Below, in pieces: positions 52,705 through 61,111 of a stretch of DNA of 64,000 bases. Position 1 is the stretch's first letter. Every line of letters begins with the position of its first letter. The stretch is from Bog-950 sp964493695 (lineage in GTDB: Bacteria > Bacteroidota > Bacteroidia > Chitinophagales > LD1), in NCBI GenBank assembly GCA_964493695.1, contig CAZBPG010000002.1, positions 1 to 64,000 of the forward strand. The letters are read 5' to 3'. The notes beneath the pieces are model-generated. The model was not told the DNA's origin, did no database searches, and was given only the letters and a program-made list of their open reading frames with translations. The translations under genes and the position numbers were made by a program.

Positions 52705-52737
52705 AACCCCGAAAGGGTTTCAAACCCTTTCGGGGTT
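52705..52737. repeat. Perfect palindrome with GGGTTTCAAACCC core
   Basis: AACCCCGAAAGGGTTT (52705-52720) and its complement (52722-52737) flank a single C. It has the same core as 14691-14721. It separates the COQ4-like fragment from the stop of the T9SS gene and marks the truncation point. Confidence 0.75.
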
Positions 52738-52741
52738 TTGT

Positions 52742-54229
52742 TTATTCAATGACAAACCTCTTCAATTTTCGCTCAAATTCATTTTTCACTTCCACAAAAT
52801 AAATACCGCGCAGCAAATCATTTACGGGTAACTGCACCTGATAAGTTCCTGATGCCTCCCATCCGCACAAAACAGTTTTTGAAGTTTGTCCGAGCAGATT
52901 CGTGATTTTAATTTCCGTGTTTCCCGAATGGCGAAGAAGATAAATTACATTCAGTTTATCTTTTGCCGGTACTGGTGACACGGAAATTCCGGTTTCGGTT
53001 TCAGAGATGTTTTTGATGCCGGTGGTTACACAGGCACCCATATAATAACCGGTAACACCTCCCCACATAGTAGCTATGCAGGGGTTGGTATAAGTAACAC
53101 TATCGCAACCGCAAACGGGGTCAAACAGCGGGGCATCGCAACACAAACCGCCCGGTTCGCAAATCAATGCCGAATCAATACAAATATGCGCACCGGCCAG
53201 CGAATCGCAGGCAGTTGCGGTGCAACTGTTGGCATCGCTGATGGTTACACAATAACTTCCCTCTCCCAGATTACCGATAGAATCCATACCGGTTCCGTTC
53301 ACACCGTTGCTCCAGGCATAATATACCGGTAAAGCCCCACCGGTTACATTCGCTTTCAGCCAGCCGTTGTTGGCAATAAATGAAGTTGGGTTTTGCTTTT
53401 GCAGCGCAACAGAAACATTGCAGGCCGGCTGAACAGAACCGGTGTCAATGCAGGTAAGATCCACACCGGTGCCCTGCATGCAAAACGAAATACAGTTATT
53501 ACCGATAAACGAAAAATTTATGGTGTCACCCAAGTTAAACCCCAGCGCCTGAAGACCAATATTACAAGGCATCAGCAAACTTGCGCCAAGGGTATCAATC
53601 AACCAGCATTCTACGCCCTGCACTATCACACCGGTATTGGCACAACTCAAGTGGTAGTTCAGTGAAAGATGATCTACTTTAAACTCCGTTGCCGCTGCTA
53701 CAAATCCGCAACCGCCAAATACTCTGCCACCGGTAATGGTTATCCGGCACGAATCGAATTGCGAACTGTTATTGGAAACCGGAATGGTCAACTGGCTCCA
53801 CAACCAGTTGCTTCCGCCTGAAAACTCCCAATAGCCCGCATCAACTACATTGCCGTTATCCAGAATTTCTACCCGCACCGAAACAGTATCCTGTTCAATG
53901 TATCCGGAGTCATTTACACAGGGCGCAAAACTCAGTTTATAAAAAAGCGAAAGCGAAGACGGATGCTGCGCGATAGCAAAAGTGGTAGTGGCCAACGAAT
54001 GAAACATTCCATTGCCTATAAGGTTAGCCGAAAAATTTCCGGAGTACCGGTCGGTATCTTTTACTACAATGTACGGATTCCACGGAGGCAGCGTAAGCGG
54101 GCGGCTGTTGGTTTCCCATTGCAGCAGCACGGGTTGGTTATCCCAAAGTTCCATATCGGCATTCGGAATTTGAGCAAACAGAAAACAAAAACTTAAAATG
54201 GCGATACCGGAGAGAAGAAGTTTTTTCAT
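52742..54229 (-). CDS. Secreted Kazal-like protein with T9SS sorting domain
   Basis: A 495-residue secreted protein. A signal peptide (residues 1-19, FLFAQ) is followed by a carbohydrate-binding-like beta domain (~25-200). A SprB-type repeat follows (GGALPVYYAWSNGVNG), then a Kazal-like cysteine cluster (DPVCGCDSVTYTNPC) of the kind found in serine-protease inhibitors. The end is a type A T9SS sorting domain. It may protect the cell surface from proteases, but that is inference. It is divergent from trmB. Confidence 0.85.
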   Translation of the reverse strand: MKKLLLSGIAILSFCFLFAQIPNADMELWDNQPVLLQWETNSRPLTLPPWNPYIVVKDTDRYSGNFSANLIGNGMFHSLATTTFAIAQHPSSLSLFYKLSFAPCVNDSGYIEQDTVSVRVEILDNGNVVDAGYWEFSGGSNWLWSQLTIPVSNNSSQFDSCRITITGGRVFGGCGFVAAATEFKVDHLSLNYHLSCANTGVIVQGVECWLIDTLGASLLMPCNIGLQALGFNLGDTINFSFIGNNCISFCMQGTGVDLTCIDTGSVQPACNVSVALQKQNPTSFIANNGWLKANVTGGALPVYYAWSNGVNGTGMDSIGNLGEGSYCVTISDANSCTATACDSLAGAHICIDSALICEPGGLCCDAPLFDPVCGCDSVTYTNPCIATMWGGVTGYYMGACVTTGIKNISETETGISVSPVPAKDKLNVIYLLRHSGNTEIKITNLLGQTSKTVLCGWEASGTYQVQLPVNDLLRGIYFVEVKNEFERKLKRFVIE

Positions 54230-54307
54230 GACAGCAAGTTATGGTTATTGTAAAACGATAAAAACTTTCCTTTCGTTGCTCCGCAAAAAAATATTTTCGC
54301 GCCTGTT

Positions 54308-54991
54308 ATGGGCAAAGCCAAAATGTTTAAGATTCGGAGTATAGATACATTTTCGAACGTGTTTCAGAATCCGCATTTCACCAAACTGTTTTTGGTGAAC
54401 AGTGAAGGCGAAGAACTGAACCCGAAGGGCAAGTGGAGCAGCAGTATTTTTAAAAACGATAATCCGCTGGTGCTTGAGCTCGCCTGCGGCAAAGGCGATT
54501 ATGCCATAGCGTTGGCCAGAAAGTATACCGATAAAAACTTCATTGGCATTGATTCTAAGGGCGCCAGACTATTTACCGGAGCAAAAACAGCAATTGAAGA
54601 AAAGCTGAACAATGTTGCCTTTGTAAGAATGAAAATTGAGAACATCCTTAATTTCTTTTCTGAAAATGAAGTGGATGAAATATGGATTACCTTCCCCGAC
54701 CCGTTTCCGAAGTTGAGAGATGCCAAGAGGAGATTGAGTGCAAAGAGTTTTCTGGAACGATACAAGAGAATCTCAAAACCCGAGGCTATCCTGCATTTCA
54801 AAACCGATGACTTGCCGCTTTTTCTTTTCACCAAAGAAATGGCAGAGGAGTTCAGTCCCCGGATTCTTTACAGCAAAGAGAACATTTACTCCGCACCACT
54901 TGAGTATGATGAACTCAGTATTCATACCTATTATGAGAGGCAACACCTTGCCAAAGGCCGAACTATCAATTATATTAGGTTCCGTTTATGA
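54308..54991 (+). CDS. trmB: tRNA (guanine-N7)-methyltransferase
   Basis: A 227-residue SAM-dependent methyltransferase that makes m7G46 in tRNA. It has LELACGKGDYAIALA (SAM motif I), GIDSKGARLF, and the TrmB signature ITFPDPFPKLRDAKRRL with the catalytic Asp. Length and domain order are normal for the family. The stop overlaps the next start by four bases (ATGA). Confidence 0.95.
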   Translation: MGKAKMFKIRSIDTFSNVFQNPHFTKLFLVNSEGEELNPKGKWSSSIFKNDNPLVLELACGKGDYAIALARKYTDKNFIGIDSKGARLFTGAKTAIEEKLNNVAFVRMKIENILNFFSENEVDEIWITFPDPFPKLRDAKRRLSAKSFLERYKRISKPEAILHFKTDDLPLFLFTKEMAEEFSPRILYSKENIYSAPLEYDELSIHTYYERQHLAKGRTINYIRFRL

Positions 54992-55419
54992 AAAAAAGGA
55001 CAACAGACAACAAACAGCGACTGAAGGGAAAGCCGAAAGTGAAAAAACCGGCTGTTAAACAACAAACAACAAACGAGAAACCAAAAACGAATTACACCTT
55101 TTTCGAAAATGTATACGAAGTAGCGCGATTGATTCCGAAAGGTAGGGTAACGAGTTACGGGGCTATTGCAAAATATCTTGGCACCGGAAGGTCGGCACGC
55201 ATGGTCGGTTATGCCATGAACAATGCTCATGCGCAAATACCCTCAATTCCAGCGCACCGTGTGGTGAACCGCAACGGCATGCTAACCGGAAAGCACCATT
55301 TCGGGAAACCCGATTTAATGCAGAAACTGTTGGAAAAGGAAGGAGTAAAAGTGAAAAAGGATACCGTGATTGATTTCGAAAAACTGTTTTGGGATCCACA
55401 AAAGGAACTCAATTTGTAA
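54988..55419 (+). CDS. Alkyltransferase-like (MGMT-family) protein without the active-site cysteine
   Basis: A 143-residue protein. A lysine-rich extension of ~35 residues precedes the DNA-binding domain of O6-alkylguanine-DNA alkyltransferases (FENVYEVARLIPKGRVTSYG, RSARMVGYAMNN). The active site reads IPAHRVV, where alkyltransferases have PCHRV, so the cysteine is replaced by Ala. This is the mark of alkyltransferase-like (ATL) proteins, which flag alkylated bases for nucleotide excision repair. The basic extension may aid DNA binding. It is translationally coupled to trmB. Confidence 0.85.
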   Translation: MKKRTTDNKQRLKGKPKVKKPAVKQQTTNEKPKTNYTFFENVYEVARLIPKGRVTSYGAIAKYLGTGRSARMVGYAMNNAHAQIPSIPAHRVVNRNGMLTGKHHFGKPDLMQKLLEKEGVKVKKDTVIDFEKLFWDPQKELNL

Positions 55420-55518
55420 TTGAACAGCCAATAATACGCTCAAATTATCTCGCTGTCAGGTTTGCTTATAATGAAAGGAATTATATTTTTGTTACCATCA
55501 GCTACAAATGAACGATTA

Positions 55519-55716
55519 ATGAAACAGAGACTTTTACGAAGAACTGTATTGGCGGCACTGATGACGGTAGTTGCAGTGTTAGCGTACTCACAGGGCCCGC
55601 CTCCGCCTCCGCCTCCACCGGCACCACCTTCGAGTGTTCCTATCGATGGGGGAGTATTTCTCTTGTTAGGGGCTGGATTGGTTTATGGCTCAAGAAAGTT
55701 GTATAAAGAACTATAG
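55519..55716 (+). CDS. Short exported protein with PID-CTERM-like sorting signal
   Basis: A 65-residue protein, starting at 55519 (an in-frame upstream start at 55462 would add 19 residues). It has an N-terminal signal peptide (residues ~5-25), a run of eight prolines, then PIDGGVFLLLGAGLVYGSRK, a hydrophobic stretch and a basic end. The order Pro-Ile-Asp, glycine-rich helix, basic residues matches the PID-CTERM class of Bacteroidota sorting signals. No other functional part exists. A bidirectional terminator follows at 55737. Confidence 0.7.
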   Translation: MKQRLLRRTVLAALMTVVAVLAYSQGPPPPPPPPAPPSSVPIDGGVFLLLGAGLVYGSRKLYKEL

Positions 55717-55736
55717 AATTCGATTGTTTTTTCATG

Positions 55737-55777
55737 AAAAAGCCCATTCTGAAATTTTCAGAATGGGCTTTTTAGTT
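55737..55777. terminator. Bidirectional terminator
   Basis: The 18-bp perfect stem AAAAAGCCCATTCTGAAA / TTTCAGAATGGGCTTTTT has a one-base loop and T tracts on both sides. It serves the convergent small PID-CTERM gene and the oxidoreductase genes. Confidence 0.9.
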
Positions 55778-55790
55778 TTTCTTTAGGAAA

Positions 55791-56828
55791 CTAAACTATC
55801 GTCCAGGTTTTATCTCCGCTCAAAATATTATTTAAAGGAGTTTTTCCTTTTTTTGTTTTTGCCGTTTCAATTTGCGCAGTCATATCATCTTCAATACAGG
55901 ACCGCTCGCTTTTGTAATAAACACCAAACGGACGGGGAAAATGTGTTTGGGTGTTGTCAGCAAAGCCGGCAAGAATGAACGCTTTGTTTTTGTCTGCCTC
56001 ATCGTGAATCCATAAATCATCTTTAGATGCGCCAGAAGCTAAGTCAACAATCACGGGTTTAAAGCCATCCAGTTTTATTCCTTTGCTGTCACCGGCACCG
56101 AATACAAGTGGCTTTCCCTGTTCAAGGAAAAGCGCTTCTTCTTTCTTGGTTTCTTTTTCAGTAAAAATGAAAAATGCCGAATCGTTAAACACAGGGCAGT
56201 TTTGATAAATTTCAACCATCGCGGTTCCCTTGTGATTGTTGGCACGGCTAAGCATAGCTTGCATGTGTTTGGGGTCGCGGTCGAGGGTGCGCGCAAAGAA
56301 ACTTGCCTTAGCGCCCAAAGCTAACTCAGCTGGATTGAAAGGCTCATCTACCGAGCCGTAAGGGGTGCTCTTTGTATTAGTTCCTTTCGGTGAGGTTGGA
56401 GAATATTGTCCTTTCGTTAATCCGTAAATTTCGTTGTTGAACAACATCAATTTAATGTTCGGATTTCTGCGAAGCATGTGTATAAAGTGGTTGCCCCCAA
56501 TGGAAAGTAAATCGCCATCGCCACCAACTACCCAAACCGTTAAATCTGGGTTTGCAGCTTTAACACCGGAGGCAATAGCTGTAGCGCGCCCGTGAATACT
56601 ATGCATGCCGTAAGTATTCATATAATAAGGAAAGCGCGAAGAGCAACCGATACCCGAAACAAAAACTACTTTTTCTTTTTCTGTAACAAATTCGGGCAAT
56701 ACAGTTTGCACCTGTTTTAAAATTGAATAATCGCCACAACCTGGACACCATTTTACTTCTTGGTCACTGGTAAAATCTTTGGCAGTTAACTTAACCGGTG
56801 CGTTTTTTTCTAAAGTTTCTGTTCCCAT
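55791..56828 (-). CDS. korB: 2-oxoacid:ferredoxin oxidoreductase, beta subunit
   Basis: A 345-residue thiamine-pyrophosphate-binding subunit. The [4Fe-4S]/TPP start WCPGCGDY and the TPP-Mg motif GDGDLLSIGGNH, followed by NNEIYGLTKGQYSPTS, identify the KorB/PorB family. With the alpha chain it oxidatively decarboxylates a 2-oxoacid, most likely 2-oxoglutarate, to the acyl-CoA with reduced ferredoxin. The choice of 2-oxoglutarate is a family guess. It starts three bases after the alpha-subunit stop. Confidence 0.9.
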   Translation of the reverse strand: MGTETLEKNAPVKLTAKDFTSDQEVKWCPGCGDYSILKQVQTVLPEFVTEKEKVVFVSGIGCSSRFPYYMNTYGMHSIHGRATAIASGVKAANPDLTVWVVGGDGDLLSIGGNHFIHMLRRNPNIKLMLFNNEIYGLTKGQYSPTSPKGTNTKSTPYGSVDEPFNPAELALGAKASFFARTLDRDPKHMQAMLSRANNHKGTAMVEIYQNCPVFNDSAFFIFTEKETKKEEALFLEQGKPLVFGAGDSKGIKLDGFKPVIVDLASGASKDDLWIHDEADKNKAFILAGFADNTQTHFPRPFGVYYKSERSCIEDDMTAQIETAKTKKGKTPLNNILSGDKTWTIV

Positions 56829-56831
56829 ATT

Positions 56832-58718
56832 TTATGAATTGTAAACTTCCAACACTTTATTCTTAATTTCTTCCGTTTCAAAAGGTAAGCCCTGAATCTT
56901 ATTCAGCCCTACAGCGGGTACTAGATATTTTGCGCGAATCAGTTGCATTAACTGTCCGCAGTTCATTTCAGGAATTAAGACCTTGTCGAAATTGTGGAGC
57001 AGCTCTCCGAGATTTTTGGGGAAAGGATTCATGTGACGAAGGTGAGCGTGTGAAATATCTTTGTACCCTACATTGTGCAATTCTCTCATCGCGGTTTTTA
57101 TTGCGCCATAAGTTGAACCCCATCCCAACACCAGCACTTTCCCTTTTTCTGGACCGCTATCCGTTTTCAGCAACGGAATTCTATCGGCAATCTTCGCCAC
57201 TTTTTCTGCGCGAAGCTTTACCATCAATTCGTGATTAGCTGAGTCGTACGAAACGTTTCCTGTTTCGTTTTGTTTTTCCAGGCCACCAATACGATGTTCC
57301 AAACCTTTAGTGCCGGGCTTTACCCAAGGGCGTACTCCACGGTTATCGCGCTTATACGAAAGGAATTTACCTTCGGGGTTGTTATTTTCGGTTGTAAACT
57401 TTACGGTGATTGGTTTCAGCATATCCTCGGTAGGAAATCTCCATGGTTCTGAACCGTTGGCAATGTAACCATCGCTAAGGAAGATGACGGGAACCATGTG
57501 CTCAACGGAAATTGCGGTGGCTTCATATACTGCATCGAAACAATCTGCCGGAGTGGAAGCAGCAATAATTGGAAGAGGTGCTTCACCGTGGCGACCATAC
57601 ATGGCAAAAAGCAAATCGCTCTGTTCAGTTTTTGTAGGAAGCCCGGTAGATGGGCCGCCTCTTTGAACGTCACATATCAAAAGTGGAAGTTCAAAGATGG
57701 TAGCCAAACTCATCGCTTCAGATTTCAAGGCTAAACCCGGACCGGATGTTGTAGTAACACCTAGTGATCCCGTGTAAGCAGCGCCTATTGCTGTACAAAT
57801 GGCGGCAATTTCATCTTCAGCCTGAAATGTTTTTACCCCGTTGGCTTTATACTTTGACAATTCGTGAAGTATATCAGAGGCAGGGGTAATAGGGTAAGAG
57901 CCAAGAAAAACCGGCAGCCCGGCTTTTTCGGCTGCTGCAATTATGCCAATGGCAACTGCCTGATTGCCTGAAATATTTCTATAAATGCCAGCGGGTAATT
58001 GAGCTTTAGTGGTGCGGTAACGGGTGCGGAAAATTTCGGTATTATCGCCATAATTCCATCCGCTTTTCAGCGCGGCAAGGTTGGCCTTAAGTATCTCCGG
58101 CTTTTTCTCGAATTTTTCCTCGAGCGATTTAACCGTAAACTCCATGCTTTTATCAAACATCCAGAACAAGACACCCAACACAAACATGTTTTTGCAGCGC
58201 TCTATTTCTTTCATGCCCAAAGGAGAATCTTTCAGTGCCTCCTTTGTTAGCTTAGTTACATCAATTTTATAAACGGTAAAATCATCCAGCGTTCCATCCT
58301 CGAGCGGACTTACAGCACTGTCGGGATAACCGGCAAGTTTTAAATTCTTAGAATCAAACCCTGCAGTGTTTACAACTATTACCCCGCCCGGAGTTAAACG
58401 TTTTAAATCATTTTTTAGCGCGGCTGCGTTCATAGCCACCAATACATCGTAGCGATCGCCAGGAGTAAAAATTTCTTTACTGCCAAAGTGAACCTGAAAG
58501 CCCGATACACCGGCAATGGTTCCTGCCGGGGCACGAATCTCTGCAGGATATTCAGGGAAAGTAGAAAGGTCTTTGCCGAGCAAAGCTGCAGTGTCAGTAA
58601 ACTGCATACCGGTTAACTGCATACCATCGCCCGAGTCGCCTGAAAAGCGTATTACAATACTGTCAACTTCTTTAATTTCGGTGGGGCGCGATGCTTTTGT
58701 TTCCAATGTTGATTCCAT
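56832..58718 (-). CDS. korA: 2-oxoacid:ferredoxin oxidoreductase, gamma-alpha fusion subunit
   Basis: A 628-residue fused subunit. The N-terminal gamma domain (~20-215) opens with IRFSGDSGDGMQLTGM. The alpha domain (~250-470) has SYPITPASDILHEL and TTSGPGLALKSEA, typical of the TPP-dependent half. The C-terminal domain (VLGWGSTYGAIKTAMREL) is the CoA-binding-like part. This fusion is the KorA form common in Bacteroidota. It is the first gene after the ferredoxin and forms an operon with korB. Confidence 0.92.
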   Translation of the reverse strand: MESTLETKASRPTEIKEVDSIVIRFSGDSGDGMQLTGMQFTDTAALLGKDLSTFPEYPAEIRAPAGTIAGVSGFQVHFGSKEIFTPGDRYDVLVAMNAAALKNDLKRLTPGGVIVVNTAGFDSKNLKLAGYPDSAVSPLEDGTLDDFTVYKIDVTKLTKEALKDSPLGMKEIERCKNMFVLGVLFWMFDKSMEFTVKSLEEKFEKKPEILKANLAALKSGWNYGDNTEIFRTRYRTTKAQLPAGIYRNISGNQAVAIGIIAAAEKAGLPVFLGSYPITPASDILHELSKYKANGVKTFQAEDEIAAICTAIGAAYTGSLGVTTTSGPGLALKSEAMSLATIFELPLLICDVQRGGPSTGLPTKTEQSDLLFAMYGRHGEAPLPIIAASTPADCFDAVYEATAISVEHMVPVIFLSDGYIANGSEPWRFPTEDMLKPITVKFTTENNNPEGKFLSYKRDNRGVRPWVKPGTKGLEHRIGGLEKQNETGNVSYDSANHELMVKLRAEKVAKIADRIPLLKTDSGPEKGKVLVLGWGSTYGAIKTAMRELHNVGYKDISHAHLRHMNPFPKNLGELLHNFDKVLIPEMNCGQLMQLIRAKYLVPAVGLNKIQGLPFETEEIKNKVLEVYNS

Positions 58719-58760
58719 TATTGAAAGTACTTTTGATTTAGAATGAACTGCAAGGATACA

Positions 58761-59111
58761 CTATGCTAAGTGAAGTTTCGCTTTTTTGGCAAGTAACTCT
58801 TCATCTGTTTCTACATGAAGTTCGTCAGCTAAGCAACAGTCAACCGGGCAAACCGAAGCGCACTGCGGCTCATCGTGAAAGCCTTTACATTCGGTGCACT
58901 TATCGGTAACGATGTAAAAGTAATCATCAGATAAGGGTGGCTGAGTGGCGTTTCCGTCAATAACCGTTCCGTCCATTAGTGTGTAAGAACCGGTTACTCC
59001 GGTTTTGTCGGAAAGTTTCCAGCTATCGCCATTTGCATAAATTGCTCCATTGGGACATTCAGGTTCGCAAGCTCCGCAGTTAATACAAACATCTGTAATT
59101 TTAATTGCCAT
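58761..59111 (-). CDS. 4Fe-4S dicluster ferredoxin
   Basis: A 116-residue ferredoxin with two cluster motifs: CINCGACEPECPNG at the N-terminus and CTECKGFHDEPQCASVCPVD near the C-terminus. The spacing of the second motif is expanded, as in Bacteroidota and Alvin-type ferredoxins. It is the likely electron acceptor of the oxidoreductase encoded just downstream. The spacer 59112-59279 is shared with the divergent nuoA; no sure promoter consensus was found in it. Confidence 0.9.
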   Translation of the reverse strand: MAIKITDVCINCGACEPECPNGAIYANGDSWKLSDKTGVTGSYTLMDGTVIDGNATQPPLSDDYFYIVTDKCTECKGFHDEPQCASVCPVDCCLADELHVETDEELLAKKAKLHLA

Positions 59112-59279
59112 AAGAATTGATTTTTGTTTTTATGTTTTAAACGGGCTCGAAAGAAATCATTTTGATTGATAATACAAACGAAACTTTTCGGAAAAGTATT
59201 GTGAATAACATTTCTTTGCTTAGTGTTGTTTATGCAAGTTTCATTTCAGATACTTGTTTGATAAGAAGAAACGCACAAT

Positions 59280-59630
59280 ATGGGGGCAACATCACTTATA
59301 CTTTTAATTATCTGCGGATTGGCTTTTGCGGGCGGAGCGCTTTTGCTTTCCAACGTTATTAATCCGGGTACGAAAAATTCACAAAAAGGAGAGGCTTATG
59401 AATGTGGGGTAGAAACCAAAGGACAAAGCTGGATTCAGTTTAATGTAGGCTATTACCTCTTCGCACTTATCTTTTTAATTTTTGATGTGGAACTTGTGTT
59501 CTTATACCCATGGGCGGTGGTGGTGAAGAACCTGGGAATGGTAGCGTTGGTAGAAATTGTGATTTTCCTTTTCGTTCTTTTCCTTGGCTTTCTCTACGCA
59601 CACAAAAAAGGAGCTCTCAAATGGCAGTAA
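59280..59630 (+). CDS. nuoA: NADH-quinone oxidoreductase subunit A
   Basis: A 116-residue membrane subunit with three hydrophobic helices and the family blocks YECGVETKGQSWIQFNVGYY and FDVELVFLYPWA. It belongs to the proton-pumping arm of complex I. It is the first gene of a nuoABC set, divergent from the ferredoxin. Confidence 0.93.
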   Translation: MGATSLILLIICGLAFAGGALLLSNVINPGTKNSQKGEAYECGVETKGQSWIQFNVGYYLFALIFLIFDVELVFLYPWAVVVKNLGMVALVEIVIFLFVLFLGFLYAHKKGALKWQ

Positions 59631-59676
59631 AACGGACGTTAGATTTTAGACAATAGACGCGAGACAAATTCAAAAA

Positions 59677-60219
59677 ATGCAAAATTCAGAAAATACAATT
59701 ACTCCGTTTCCGGGCAGTGTTCATGCTGCTCCCGGTGGAGGAATTTTGGTTTCGAAGTTTGATGATGTGTTGAATTGGGCACGTTCCAATTCTTTGTGGC
59801 CTCTGGTTTTCGGTACCAGTTGCTGTGCCATTGAAATGATGAGCGCTGCCGGTGCAAAATATGACTGGAGCCGTTTTGGTTTTGAAGTGGCGCGTGCAAC
59901 ACCGCGACAAGCCGATGTGATAATTATTGCCGGAACGATTGTAAACAAAATGGCACCGGTGCTTAAGCGCCTTTATGACCAAATGCCCGACCCTAAATAT
60001 GTTGTGGCAATGGGCGCTTGTTCTATTTCAGGCGGACCGTTTTTTTACAATACATATAGTGTGGTGAAAGGCGCTGACCATATTATACCGGTGGATGTTT
60101 ACATACCGGGTTGTCCTCCGCGTCCGGAAGCACTGATACATGCCCTGTTGACTTTGCAGGAGAAAATAAAAGCAGGTGGGACGAGAGAGAAAATCTATTT
60201 AGAAGAATTAAAAAAATAA
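59677..60219 (+). CDS. nuoB: NADH-quinone oxidoreductase subunit B
   Basis: A 180-residue peripheral subunit that holds the terminal cluster N2. Ligand cysteines lie in GTSCCAIEMM, GACSISGG and PGCPPRPEA, giving the Cys-Cys, Cys, Cys pattern of NuoB. It hands electrons to quinone with NuoD. The gene is followed by a 75-base palindromic repeat before nuoC. Confidence 0.95.
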   Translation: MQNSENTITPFPGSVHAAPGGGILVSKFDDVLNWARSNSLWPLVFGTSCCAIEMMSAAGAKYDWSRFGFEVARATPRQADVIIIAGTIVNKMAPVLKRLYDQMPDPKYVVAMGACSISGGPFFYNTYSVVKGADHIIPVDVYIPGCPPRPEALIHALLTLQEKIKAGGTREKIYLEELKK

Positions 60220-60221
60220 AT

Positions 60222-60286
60222 AAACCACTAAGAGCACTAAGAACACGAAGAGAAATCTTAATGCCCTTAATGTTCTCAGTGGTAAA
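60222..60286. repeat. Palindromic repeat inside the nuo operon
   Basis: AAACCACTAAGAGCACTAAG and, at its other end, TCTCAGTGGTAAATTT form an imperfect hairpin of CACTAAG-like words. It sits between nuoB and nuoC and is built like the repeats at 1344, 49455 and 51321. Confidence 0.65.
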
Positions 60287-60294
60287 TTTTTGAA

Positions 60295-60750
60295 ATGACG
60301 AAAGAAGAACTCAAGGCGAAACTTACCGAACTTAATCCAACTGCTGTTTTTGATGAAACTGGCGAATGGCTTAATGTTTCTATTGAAGCGAATGACTGGC
60401 TTCCGCTGGCGCAGCAACTACGCAATAATGCTGAACTTGATTTTGATTTTCTGTTTTCGGTAGCCGGTGTGGATTGGAAAACACATTTAACGGTGGTGTA
60501 TCATCTGCGTTCGATTAAGCACGGACATATTATTGTAGTAAAAGCAAAGTGTGACCGCACGAAGCCGGAGGTTGAGAGCGTTTGCAAGATTTGGAAGACA
60601 GCCGAACTGAACGAGCGGGAAGTGTATGATTTGTTCGGTATCATATTTCTGAATCATCCTGATTTGAGAAGGTTGTTTTTAACAGATGATTGGGAGGGGT
60701 GGCCGCTGAGGAAAGATTATGTGGATGAGGTGAATATTATTAAACTTTGA
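60295..60750 (+). CDS. nuoC: NADH-quinone oxidoreductase subunit C
   Basis: A 151-residue peripheral subunit of complex I. The family signature EREVYDLFGIIFLNHPDLRR and the closing PLRKDY are present. Usually nuoD follows directly, but here the next 3.25 kb contain repeats and accessory genes. Separate (unfused) NuoC agrees with the Bacteroidota layout. Confidence 0.92.
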   Translation: MTKEELKAKLTELNPTAVFDETGEWLNVSIEANDWLPLAQQLRNNAELDFDFLFSVAGVDWKTHLTVVYHLRSIKHGHIIVVKAKCDRTKPEVESVCKIWKTAELNEREVYDLFGIIFLNHPDLRRLFLTDDWEGWPLRKDYVDEVNIIKL

Positions 60751-60798
60751 GAAGATTGCGGATTGCGGGTTTGCAATTGCGGATTGAAATACAGACGT

Positions 60799-61071
60799 TC
60801 TTTGTTTGAGGTTTTGTTTCCAAGCGGAGGCATTTTCGGTTCCGACAGTGCAGTTTTGGCGATTGGAAATGAAGATTCTTTTATAAGTAGTGAAGTTCGG
60901 CATATTGGAAGTGCAGTTCCGGTTATTGCGAGTTTAGTTTAATGTATTGTAAATGCGGCTTGTTTAATTGGAGGTGAAGATTGGTGTATTGCAAGTGCAG
61001 TTTGTGTTATTGCAAATGCGGTTTTTTGTATTGGAAAATTGGTTTGGGAAGCGGTTAGTTTGATGTTCTTT
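60799..61071. repeat. 21-bp-period degenerate tandem array upstream of the second HTH/coiled-coil gene
   Basis: ATTG-starting units of exactly 21 bases begin at 60904, 60925, 60946, 60967, 60988, 61009 and 61030. Weaker units extend to about 60799 and 61071. Typical units are ATTGGAAGTGCAGTTCCGGT and ATTGCAAGTGCAGTTTGTGT. In one frame they would encode heptads (I-A/G-S/N-A-V-x-x), but a stop codon and the lack of a start make a protein unlikely. Apart from this array the spacer 60751-61111 shows only a GCGGATT-type repeat at its start. Confidence 0.8.
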
Positions 61072-61111
61072 GGCTGAAAATGCTTTATTTTGGCGGTAAA
61101 ACATTAAAAAT

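Noticed and set aside
59112..59279. Bacteroidota-type promoter (TTTG and TAnnTTTG boxes) between ferredoxin and nuoA
   Set aside because: Partial matches such as TTTG and TACTTG occur, but their spacing is wrong, so no promoter is claimed.
60799..61071. A heptad-repeat protein encoded by the 21-bp array
   Set aside because: The frame contains a stop codon and no start, and units are not conserved at codon level, so a DNA repeat is the simpler reading.
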